A stretch of DNA of 64,000 nt from assembly GCF_044628455.1 (NCBI RefSeq), contig NZ_JBIYZW010000003.1, forward strand, positions 372,001 to 436,000, given 5' to 3'. This document shows positions 56,728 through 64,000 of this stretch, piece after piece. Both the position numbers and the translations under genes were made by a program. A model generated the notes under the pieces. The model was not told where the DNA came from. It ran no database searches and saw only the letters and a program-made list of their open reading frames with translations. This DNA is from Solirubrum sp044628455 (GTDB taxonomy: Bacteria; Bacteroidota; Bacteroidia; Cytophagales; Hymenobacteraceae). Numbering within the stretch: the first letter of the stretch is position 1; each line of letters opens with the position of its first letter.

Positions 56728-57564
56728 GTGCGGAATATTGTCCTTCTTGGCGCCGTCCTGCTGGCCCTGTTTTCGGGCCCGGCGGCCAGCGTGGCCCAGG
56801 AGCCCGCCTCCGACTCCCTGCATACCCCGCCGCGCCGCGACACGCCGGCCGGCTACCGCCTGCGCACGGTGGTGCTCGACGCGGGCCACGGCGGCAAGGA
56901 CCGCGGCTGCGCCGGCCGCTCGGCCCGCGAGGCCGACGTGTCGCTGAAGATCGTGCTGGAGCTGGGCCGCCTCATCGAGGAGCACCTGCCCGACGTGAAG
57001 GTGGTGTACACCCGCAAAACCGACGTGTTCGTGGAGCTGGCCGACCGCGCCGGCATTGCCAACCGGCACAACGCCGACGTGTTTATCTCGGTGCACTGCA
57101 ACGCTGGCCCCGCCGCCGCCCGCGGCACCGAGGTGTGGACCATGGGCCCGCACAAGACCGACGCCAACCTGGACGTGGCCAAGCGCGAAAACGCCGTTAT
57201 TCTGCAGGAAGACAACTACAAAACCCGCTACAACGGCTTCGACCCCCGCTCGCCGCAGAGCCACATTTTGTTTTCGCTTTACCAGAGCGCCCACCTCGAC
57301 AACTCCCTGCGCCTGGCCGCCAAGGTCGACCACGAGTTCCGCCATTCGGTGAAGCGCCACTCGCGCGGAGTCAAGCAGGCCGGCTTCCTGGTGCTGTGGA
57401 AGTCGACCATGCCCTCGGTGCTCATCGAAGCCGGTTTCCTGACCAATCCGGCCGAGGAGCAGTATCTGAACGATAAGTCGGGGCAGTCGTATATGGCCTC
57501 GGGCATTTACCGGGCGTTTCGTACTTACAAGCAGGAGCTGGAGGCCATGAACACCGCCGACTAG
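56728..57564 (+). CDS. N-acetylmuramoyl-L-alanine amidase (Amidase_3)
   Basis: A 278-residue exported hydrolase that cuts the amide bond between MurNAc and the stem peptide. The start is GTG 56728, giving a neat signal peptide (RNIVLLGAVLLALFSGPAAS); GTG 56686 lies at or before the likely transcription start. Zinc ligands are His in VVLDAGHGGKDRGCAG, Glu in SAREADVSLKIVLELG and His in VFISVHCNAGP; the catalytic Glu is in MPSVLIEAGFLTNPAEE. It is next to mlaD on the same strand (82 bp) and divergent from lptD; the three envelope genes form a conserved Bacteroidota set. Confidence 0.92.
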   Translation: MRNIVLLGAVLLALFSGPAASVAQEPASDSLHTPPRRDTPAGYRLRTVVLDAGHGGKDRGCAGRSAREADVSLKIVLELGRLIEEHLPDVKVVYTRKTDVFVELADRAGIANRHNADVFISVHCNAGPAAARGTEVWTMGPHKTDANLDVAKRENAVILQEDNYKTRYNGFDPRSPQSHILFSLYQSAHLDNSLRLAAKVDHEFRHSVKRHSRGVKQAGFLVLWKSTMPSVLIEAGFLTNPAEEQYLNDKSGQSYMASGIYRAFRTYKQELEAMNTAD

Positions 57565-57646
57565 CTGCTGTTGCCTGCCCGGGTGTTAGCTTGGGCCCGC
57601 GCCCGGCGCCCGCCGTATCCTCTCACCCCTCTTGCCCCGCGCTCCT

Positions 57647-58669
57647 GTGTCTAAAGAAGCTAAAGTTGCCCTGCTGGCCATCGTCGCCCTTGCGGCCTTG
57701 TTCGTCGGCTTTAAATTCCTGAAAGGCAGCAACGTTTTCTCGTCCGATAAAACCTACTACGCCACCTATGCCAGCGTGGAGGGGCTGCCGCTGTCGGCGC
57801 CCATTCTGCTCAACGGCATTCAGGTGGGCCAGGTGCGCGCCCTCGATCTGCAGCCCGAAAAGGGCAACAGCGTACGGGCCTCCCTCGATATTCGCAAGGA
57901 TATCGTGCTGGGCGACTCCACCGTAGCCAGCCTCAACGGCTCGTTGCTGGGCTCCAAAACCATTGTGCTCATTCAGCACGGCCCCAACTCCAAGAACTTC
58001 GAGGGCGGCGAAGAGCTCAAGTCCTACACCGTGGCCAGCATCACCGACGCCTTTCAGGCCAAGGCCCTGCCCGTGCTGGGCACCGTCGACTCGACTTTGC
58101 TGAAGGTGAACAGCTTTCTGAGCAAGGAAGCCCGCATCAGCCTGCAGCAGACCCTGCTCAACGCCCAGGGCTCGACCGAGGCGCTGCGCAACCTGCTGGT
58201 CATGAACCAGCGCAACGTCAACCAGATTACCGCCAACATGGCCGAGCTGACCCGCTCGCTCAACGCCACCGAGAAGAAGTTCGACCGCCTGGCCGACAAC
58301 CTGGCTTTGATAACCGACACGCTGAAGGCCGCGCCGCTGGCCAGCACCGTGCGCCGACTCAACACCACCGTGGGCGAGGCGCAGATAGCCATGAAGTCGC
58401 TCAACCAGTCGCTGACCAGCACCAAAGGCTCGCTGGGCAAGCTCATGAACGACGACTCGCTTTACACCAACCTGAACGCCACCGCCGCCAGCTCCAACGC
58501 CCTGCTCATCGATCTGAAGGCCAACCCCAAGCGCTACGTGCACTTCTCGGTGTTTGGCGGGGGCGGGAAAGAGAAGAAAAAGAGCGAAACCGAGGTCAAG
58601 AAAAACGGCAGCGTGGAACGCGAAACCAAGACCATTACCCAGACGGGTGACTCGGTGGTGAAGCCCTAA
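57647..58669 (+). CDS. MlaD/MCE family lipid-transport protein
   Basis: A 340-residue protein starting at GTG 57647 (SKEAKVALLAIVALAALFVG), one N-terminal transmembrane helix followed by an MCE domain (TYYATYASVEGLPLSAPILL, NGIQVGQVRALDLQPEKGNS, TVASLNGSLLGSKTIVLIQH) at about residues 40-115. A long coiled-coil or helical region follows (MNQRNVNQITANMAELTRSL). The tail is Lys/Ser-rich. MCE proteins form hexameric or related tunnels that move lipids between membranes. An in-frame TTG 57632 start is possible but adds only five residues. A strong terminator follows. Confidence 0.92.
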   Translation: MSKEAKVALLAIVALAALFVGFKFLKGSNVFSSDKTYYATYASVEGLPLSAPILLNGIQVGQVRALDLQPEKGNSVRASLDIRKDIVLGDSTVASLNGSLLGSKTIVLIQHGPNSKNFEGGEELKSYTVASITDAFQAKALPVLGTVDSTLLKVNSFLSKEARISLQQTLLNAQGSTEALRNLLVMNQRNVNQITANMAELTRSLNATEKKFDRLADNLALITDTLKAAPLASTVRRLNTTVGEAQIAMKSLNQSLTSTKGSLGKLMNDDSLYTNLNATAASSNALLIDLKANPKRYVHFSVFGGGGKEKKKSETEVKKNGSVERETKTITQTGDSVVKP

Positions 58670-58697
58670 CGCCCCTGCGCTTTACCTGACCAGAATG

Positions 58698-58727
58698 AAA
58701 AGCCCGCGCCACCCGGCGCGGGCTTTT
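58698..58727 (+). terminator. Rho-independent terminator after mlaD
   Basis: AAAAGCCCGCGCC at 58698-58710 and GGCGCGGGCTTTT at 58715-58727 form a perfect 13-bp stem with a 4-nt loop, followed by more Ts. Confidence 0.93.
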
Positions 58728-58739
58728 TTGTGGCTGAAG

Positions 58740-58964
58740 CACGGCAAACTCCTCTCCTTATTTGAAGGAGGAGACGCTTCGGCTTTAGCCGGAGCAGGGG
58801 TGGTTTTGTCGGTGCTGATGCCTGGGGCATTCGGGTAGGTTTAGCCCGCAGAGGGCGCAGAAGCTTCCGCAGAAGGCGCTGAGCTGTTCTGATCCAACCA
58901 ACGTCTGCTCCTCCTGAAACCAAGAGGAAACGACCTGCCTTCACGCCTCCTAACGCTCGTTAGG
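58740..58964. repeat. Intergenic palindromic repeats before the carboxylase gene
   Basis: This gap holds several short hairpins with no gene: CTCCTT/AAGGAG around 58756, GCTTCGGCTTTAGCCGGAGC around 58777, and CCTAACG (58949-58955) with CGTTAGG (58958-58964). It looks like remnants of dispersed repeats. A minus-strand frame of 92 codons crosses it but has no family resemblance. Confidence 0.55.
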
Positions 58965-58982
58965 CTGATGCCCGAAATCAAT

Positions 58983-58990
58983 TACCTTTG
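58983..58990 (+). promoter_or_regulatory. Bacteroidota -7 element for the acyl-CoA carboxylase
   Basis: TACCTTTG, exact TAnnTTTG match, 54 bp before GTG 59045. It overlaps the TTG at 58988 and so rules that codon out as the translation start. Confidence 0.6.
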
Positions 58991-59044
58991 AACTGCTTCC
59001 GCCCCGGCGGTTTTTCCCCGTTTTCCACTGCCTCCGCTTTCCCC

Positions 59045-60696
<1,652 letters not shown>

Positions 60697-60700
<4 letters not shown>

Positions 60701-61194
60701 TAACCATTCTGCTGGAGAATGAGCCCCAGTTTCGGTGGCAAACTGATGTAGACAACCTGCTGCCGGTAATTCGTCTGCAAGTTGAAGAGTTGAACTGGGT
60801 TATTTCTAATCTGGAATGCTGGCACCTCAAAGACGTTGTGCCAGCGGTGACAGTTTGGGGAGAACAGATGGAGCACTACTATTCATACATAGTGGTGCCC
60901 GGCAAGACGCTGTACGACACTATCGTCGGTAAAGACCTCCAAATAGTGTGGGGTGTTTTTTGCGGCGTACCAGGCAACGTGCCAGAACTGTCAAAAGACG
61001 AAGTCCCGTACGCTGATGGGAATCGAAAGCTTTGGACTGAGCCCGAATCATTCCAACTGGCTTATTCTGAAATAGAAATTGTGTGCTTCGATAGCTCCGC
61101 AACTATCGTAAAGTTTCGGGATGAAGAGCTGGGTCGTCAGTTTCTGGAATCATTCCCGGATGGAGAGATTATGCGAGGCTCTGCGGCTGAATAG
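60697..61194 (+). CDS. Hypothetical protein, low GC (possibly DUF2691-like)
   Basis: A 165-residue acidic soluble protein starting at GTG 60697, which overlaps the preceding TGA stop. It contains ITILLENEPQFRWQTDVDNL, EELNWVISNLECWHLKDVVP and AYSEIEIVCFDSSATIVKFR. The first part resembles the DUF2691 pattern, but I hold this weakly. Codon use is AT-richer than in the carboxylase before it, and no signal peptide is present. Immunity-type or regulatory roles are possible. Probably acquired by transfer and now hitch-hiking on the carboxylase transcript. Confidence 0.7.
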
Positions 61195-61231
61195 AGTTTT
61201 GTAAGCTGCCTGACCTACTTCGTCACTGACA

Positions 61232-61684
61232 ATGGACAAAGTCTATTCCTTCGACTGGTACGACGGGGTAAGAGGCGGGGTAGCTACGTACAACGGGCAG
61301 CCCTGCTACTTCGAAAGTCAATGCGTGGATATCTATTCGCAAGGCGTCGACTGGTTTAAGTTGAGCCCGATATCAGAGGAAGTCTTTAAGCAAGAAATTG
61401 AGCAGTGGGCTTTGTGGCGCAAATACGAAGCTGCCTTTCATGCGGGGCAGATTGGTATTGAACAGCATCCTTTCTTGCCGGAAGACAGGGAAAGAGGAGA
61501 GGAGCTAAAAAAGCAGCTTGAGTATCAGCTTGTAATTAATGAGCAAAATTTCATGATAGCCCAAGCTGAGTTTCTGGCTTTAGATGAGCAGATACAGCAA
61601 GCTGAGGGAGCTGAATTGGAGGTGCGTTGGACTATTCTTGTTGCACCGCCTTCGGCCAGCTGGCGCGCCAGCTACAATAGGTAA
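61232..61684 (+). CDS. Hypothetical protein with likely replaced C-terminus
   Basis: A 150-residue protein. Residues 1-95 follow a family pattern I have seen as hypothetical proteins: KVYSFDWYDGVRGGVATYNG, WFKLSPISEEVFKQEIEQWA and AAFHAGQIGIEQHPFLPEDR. The end (after about residue 130, RWTILVAPPSASWRASYNR) is encoded by a palindromic repeat that contains AGCTGGCGCGCCAGCT (61658-61673), so the natural C-terminus may have been lost. Lower GC than the genes around it. Confidence 0.68.
   Translation: MDKVYSFDWYDGVRGGVATYNGQPCYFESQCVDIYSQGVDWFKLSPISEEVFKQEIEQWALWRKYEAAFHAGQIGIEQHPFLPEDRERGEELKKQLEYQLVINEQNFMIAQAEFLALDEQIQQAEGAELEVRWTILVAPPSASWRASYNR
61658..61673. repeat. 16-bp perfect palindrome at the 3' end of a gene
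   Basis: AGCTGGCGCGCCAGCT is its own reverse complement. It lies in the last codons of the 61232-61684 gene and is more GC-rich than the surrounding sequence. Confidence 0.8.
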
Positions 61685-61761
61685 CTTGAAGTACTCCGCT
61701 AGTTTGGGTAAGCAGGCGCTTGTCAAACCAGAATTCACTGCACTAAAAATCTGCCCAGGCA

Positions 61762-61974
61762 ATGTCTCGCTCACGCCGCCGTAACCCCATTTTAGCCGTA
61801 ACCAACGCCGACTCGGAGAAGCAGAATAAGCGCGACGCCAACAGAGTGCTACGCCGCAAAGTGCGGCAGGGACGCCTTTACCTGACGCTGCGCGAGGTGA
61901 GCAATGTGTGGGGCTTCGATAAGGATGGCAAACACTTTCAGCGCAGTGCCGAGGCTAAGCGGATGCGTAAATAG
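61762..61974 (+). CDS. Small basic conserved hypothetical protein
   Basis: A 70-residue, very basic protein: MSRSRRRNPILAVTNADSEK, RDANRVLRRKVRQGRLYLTL and REVSNVWGFDKDGKHFQRSA. It resembles short conserved proteins of Bacteroidota and cyanobacteria that start MSRSRK-hP and keep the REVSNVWxFxKDGK block. No known function; the charge suggests RNA or nucleic acid contact. Confidence 0.72.
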   Translation: MSRSRRRNPILAVTNADSEKQNKRDANRVLRRKVRQGRLYLTLREVSNVWGFDKDGKHFQRSAEAKRMRK

Positions 61975-62003
61975 CGGCGCTGACCTCAGGCTACTGATGC
62001 CCG

Positions 62004-62032
62004 CAGCCACAAACGCCCCGGCCACCCAGCCG
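62004..62032 (+). repeat. 29-bp direct repeat, left copy (half of a terminator)
   Basis: CAGCCACAAACGCCCCGGCC then ACCCAGCCG. It recurs at 62595-62623 with one mismatch, on the far side of the 62051-62542 gene. Here the right half of the hairpin is missing, so only the right copy can work as a terminator. Confidence 0.85.
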
Positions 62033-62050
62033 CACTAAATCAGCAACCCC

Positions 62051-62542
62051 GTGAATCTTAAATCGGCTATTCAGAGCTTGTTCAGTCGGGTGCGCTCATC
62101 CGCCAACGCCATCATCTCGCCCGAGTTTATTCCGAACAACCCTGGCGAGTGGCAATACACCTCCAACGACTGGCGCATTACCCGGCGCACCCACGTAGCG
62201 ACACCCTTTACCCGGGACGGCTTGCAGCAGTGGCAAAACAAGAAGTATACCCATCTGCGGTTGCGGGCCGACGATGCCCGGCGGCTGTACCTGGAAATTC
62301 GCTACACCTGGCCCGATGACGTGTATTACAGCCTGCACGAGCTGCAGGCCACCGAAGCCGAGGCCGCGGAGCGAGGCGGCGTGTACCTGGCGGAGTTTGC
62401 GCTGGCCGACGACGGTTCGGCGGAGCTGGTTGTGCAGCAGGTGCCGGCAGTACTGGGCTACATCTGCTTTAAGCTGGAAGGCGTAACCACGGAGGAACGC
62501 CAGGCCCTGCGCAGCCTGATAGCCGACCAGTACTGCCTGTAG
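62051..62542 (+). CDS. Hypothetical protein between direct repeats
   Basis: A 163-residue soluble protein starting at GTG 62051. It has NLKSAIQSLFSRVRSSANAI, WRITRRTHVATPFTRDGLQQ and LRLRADDARRLYLEIRYTWP, then acidic AEAAERGGVYLAEFALADDG. I recognise no family and no transmembrane segment. A 29-bp direct repeat (62004-62032 and 62595-62623) flanks the gene exactly, suggesting insertion or duplication of the segment between. Confidence 0.65.
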   Translation: MNLKSAIQSLFSRVRSSANAIISPEFIPNNPGEWQYTSNDWRITRRTHVATPFTRDGLQQWQNKKYTHLRLRADDARRLYLEIRYTWPDDVYYSLHELQATEAEAAERGGVYLAEFALADDGSAELVVQQVPAVLGYICFKLEGVTTEERQALRSLIADQYCL

Positions 62543-62601
62543 CCTTGCTGTGGGGCGGCGCCTTGCACCGGCCCAACCCGATTGCAGGCCCTTACAGCCA
62601 C

Positions 62602-62631
62602 AAACGCCCCGGCTACCCAGCCGGGGCGTTT
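62602..62631 (+). terminator. Terminator after the 62051-62542 gene
   Basis: AAACGCCCCGGC at 62602-62613 and GCCGGGGCGTTT at 62620-62631, a perfect 12-bp stem with a 6-nt loop. Confidence 0.85.
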
Positions 62632-62639
62632 GCTTGCTA

Positions 62640-62974
62640 ACAGTAGCTAAGCATTGGTCACGTTCTAAGCGCGTCCTTCACTGCCCCAAAGCTCGGGCGC
62701 GGGTGTGAAGCCGGTGTTGCCGGCGCGTGATGCTTGCGTGATGGATGCTGGGTGCCAAGTCAGCCCGCCATCAGGCACGCATTTAGCGCAGCGTAACGCG
62801 TGCCCAGTTTTGCCGGGAGGCTGCGCCTCCTCCGCCAGAACGACTCTGTGGCCAAACGGCCCAGCCCTGTCTTGCCGCTGGAGCGGCAGGGGAGGCCCAG
62901 CTTCCACCTCATGCCGGACACGCGCGTTACGGCTTCGCCTAACGGTATTGCTCGGCGGCCTGCTGCTTGTTGCT
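62640..62974. other. Intergenic region with short hairpins, no gene seen
   Basis: About 335 bp without a credible gene. GGAGGC/GCCTCC (around 62817-62831) and GCCGC/GCGGC (around 62873-62887) form small stem-loops; the sequence resembles dispersed intergenic repeat remnants and merges into the 42-bp array. Confidence 0.45.
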
Positions 62975-63268
62975 GAATCCAACCGAAAAACTCTGGAAGG
63001 TCCAGACAAGATTGTTTTTGCCCTCCGGAGTTTTCCCAATGCCCCAAACAAGGTTAATTGGACCGTCCGGAGTTTTCTCGATGCCCCAAACAAGGTTGTT
63101 TCGGCCATCCGGAGTTTTTCGGTGGCATAAAACAACCTTGTTTCGGCCACCCGAAGTTTTCCGGAAGCCTGAAACAAGGTTGTTTTTGCCACCCGGAGTT
63201 TTCCGGGGGTATAAAACAACCATTCTTCAGCCAACGAGAGTTTTCCGGTTGGCTGAAGAATGGTTGGA
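62975..63268. repeat. Degenerate tandem array, exact 42-bp period, units forming long hairpins
   Basis: The GAG-TTTT centre recurs at 63028, 63070, 63112, 63154, 63196 and 63238, exactly 42 bp apart. A first unit near 62982-63000 is in reverse orientation. Successive linkers are reverse complements: AAACAAGGTTGTTT (63088), AAACAACCTTGTTT (63130), AAACAAGGTTGTTT (63172), AAACAACCATTCTT (63214), GAAGAATGGTTG (63255). The result is hairpins with perfect 14, 15 and 19 bp arms, for example 63217-63235 with 63248-63266. No stop codon occurs in two frames, giving apparent 14-residue repeat proteins on both strands. Confidence 0.93.
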
Positions 63269-63385
63269 CAGGGGAGTGAAGGTTTTTGGATGGTGCGGAG
63301 GATGACGAAGTGTAGGCTGACTACCGCGAACAGCAAAAGCGGCGGAACAGCCGAACCTGGTGCCCGGCCGCCTACCTTCGCTGCG

Positions 63386-64000
63386 ATGAAAACCCTCGTA
63401 CTGCTGGCCGGCCTCGCGCTGACTGTTGTTGCTGCTTCCGGGCAGGATCTGAAAAAGACTGCCCGCGAAGTGGCCGCCGCCCGGCCCAAGCCCACGGTGG
63501 AAGTGATGGTGCTCGGTAGCACGCATTTCGGCCAGAACAGCTACAAAAACGCCCCCACCGGCGACCTGCTCAGCGCGCCGCGGCAGCGCGAAGTGGCCGA
63601 GATAAACCGGCTGCTGCTCAAGTTCCGGCCCGACCTGATCATGATCGAAAATACCCCCGAGGAGCAGCCCGGCGTGGACAGCCTCTACGCGCTCTACCAG
63701 GCCGGTAAGGTTGAGCTGAAAGACCTGGAGTACGGCCGCGCCGAGCGGTTTCAGTTTGGCTACCAGCTGGCCAAAACCCTGGGCCACCCGCGCATTTTCG
63801 GAGTCGATTGCTACGAAAGCGTTTCGAACCGCATTCTGACCCAGGGCGACAACATCGAGGAATTTCAGCGGGAAGCCGGCAAGTTCTCGGCCCTGGGCAA
63901 GGAGCCCGATGCGGCGTTTCGGGAGCGTAACCTGCCGCTGAAGGACTTTCTGGTTTTCCTCAACGACCCCGCCGTACTCGACTTCACCTACCGGGTAATG
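63386..64000 (+). CDS. DUF5694 domain protein, cut by window edge
   Basis: The first 205 codons of a secreted protein; the rest lies beyond the window. A signal peptide (MKTLVLLAGLALTVVAASGQ) leads into VEVMVLGSTHFGQNSYKNAP, REVAEINRLLLKFRPDLIMI, ENTPEEQPGVDSLYALYQAG and GHPRIFGVDCYESVS, which match the DUF5694 family of Bacteroidota. Distant likeness to TraB/ChaN-like folds (GSTHF) is possible. The ATG at 63386 is 13 bp after a near-consensus -7 box (TACCTTCG). Confidence 0.85.
   Translation, partial: MKTLVLLAGLALTVVAASGQDLKKTAREVAAARPKPTVEVMVLGSTHFGQNSYKNAPTGDLLSAPRQREVAEINRLLLKFRPDLIMIENTPEEQPGVDSLYALYQAGKVELKDLEYGRAERFQFGYQLAKTLGHPRIFGVDCYESVSNRILTQGDNIEEFQREAGKFSALGKEPDAAFRERNLPLKDFLVFLNDPAVLDFTYRVM

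Noticed and set aside
58666..58944. 92-codon minus frame in the carboxylase upstream gap
   Set aside because: It crosses a terminator and repeat remnants and has no family resemblance.
61584..61784. 66-codon plus frame overlapping two small genes
   Set aside because: It lies across a repeat and a gene boundary with no support.
62967..63305. Plus-strand reading frame with 14-residue repeats
   Set aside because: Same array; both strands are open because the 42-bp units lack stops.
62665..63522. Minus-strand reading frame with 14-residue repeats
   Set aside because: It reads through the 42-bp array and the antisense of the DUF5694 gene.

Overview
The window looks like chromosomal DNA from a high-GC member of the Bacteroidota, most likely Hymenobacter or a close relative in the Cytophagales. 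Four things point there. Proteins resemble Bacteroidota families (DUF4252, DUF5694, a carboxypeptidase-regulatory-like TonB receptor, LptD of the Bacteroidota type, a GTG-started MlaD). Shine-Dalgarno sequences are weak or absent. Many genes are preceded by the Bacteroidota -7 promoter element TAnnTTTG, and in two cases also by a TTG box 19-21 bp upstream. Intergenic DNA is rich in dispersed palindromic repeats. I see no rRNA, tRNA, CRISPR array, prophage or transposase.

Layout. 1-484: 5' part of dnaE. 620-4650: two tandem small secreted paralogues, an FAD oxidoreductase, a fatty acid desaturase and a small secreted protein. 4770-10492: envelope genes (LysM/lytic transglycosylase, TonB-type outer-membrane protein), separated by two large hairpins. 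10656-14905: O-methyltransferase, an SRA-HNH modification-dependent nuclease, an M16 protease and a GT9 glycosyltransferase. 15037-18071: an orphan TonB-plug-like protein, PepP and a DUF4252 lipoprotein. 18137-25556: hypothetical proteins, EVE protein, PolX with an eroded polymerase site, a second GT9 and serS. 25987-31580: rho, DsbA-like thioredoxin, lipoprotein, UbiA prenyltransferase and a methyltransferase. 31741-35221: a membrane protein, a winged-helix regulator, a DUF4173 protein and a ferritin-like protein. 35899-42626: PBP1A, a Kunitz-domain lipoprotein, a TIGR01777 epimerase, folE overlapping a PTPS gene, a coiled-coil protein and a pyrophosphatase-like lipoprotein lacking its catalytic residues. 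42630-48274: M1 peptidase and the conserved rpsP-rimM-trmD-rplS cluster. 48437-53165: desaturase, RluA, CreD, a hypothetical protein and panB. 53849-60700: lptD divergent from an amidase-mlaD pair, then an acyl-CoA carboxylase. 60697-63385: lower-GC small hypothetical genes and repeats. 63386-64000: 5' part of a DUF5694 gene.

The most unusual signal is not a gene. Four intergenic regions (about 15712-15921, 35406-35660, 53401-53736 and 62975-63268) each hold a degenerate tandem array. Unit sequences differ completely between arrays, but the period is exactly 21 bp (two arrays) or 42 bp (two arrays), with almost no indels. In the array at 62975-63268 adjacent units pair into long perfect hairpins (15 and 19 bp arms), and the arm sequences change together from unit to unit. 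In the array at 53401-53736 the unit ends also co-vary. Short tandem arrays with a 7-bp period, a divisor of 21, occur at five other intergenic sites. I do not know a described element class that fits.

Functionally most genes are housekeeping and envelope genes: peptidoglycan synthesis and turnover (PBP1A, amidase, LysM protein), outer-membrane assembly and lipid transport (LptD, MlaD), glycan transfer (two GT9), lipid modification (two desaturases), translation (rpsP-rimM-trmD-rplS, serS, RluA), transcription termination (rho), pterin synthesis (folE, PTPS) and pantothenate synthesis (panB). Starts are my choices where an upstream in-frame extension would overlap a promoter element or repeat.
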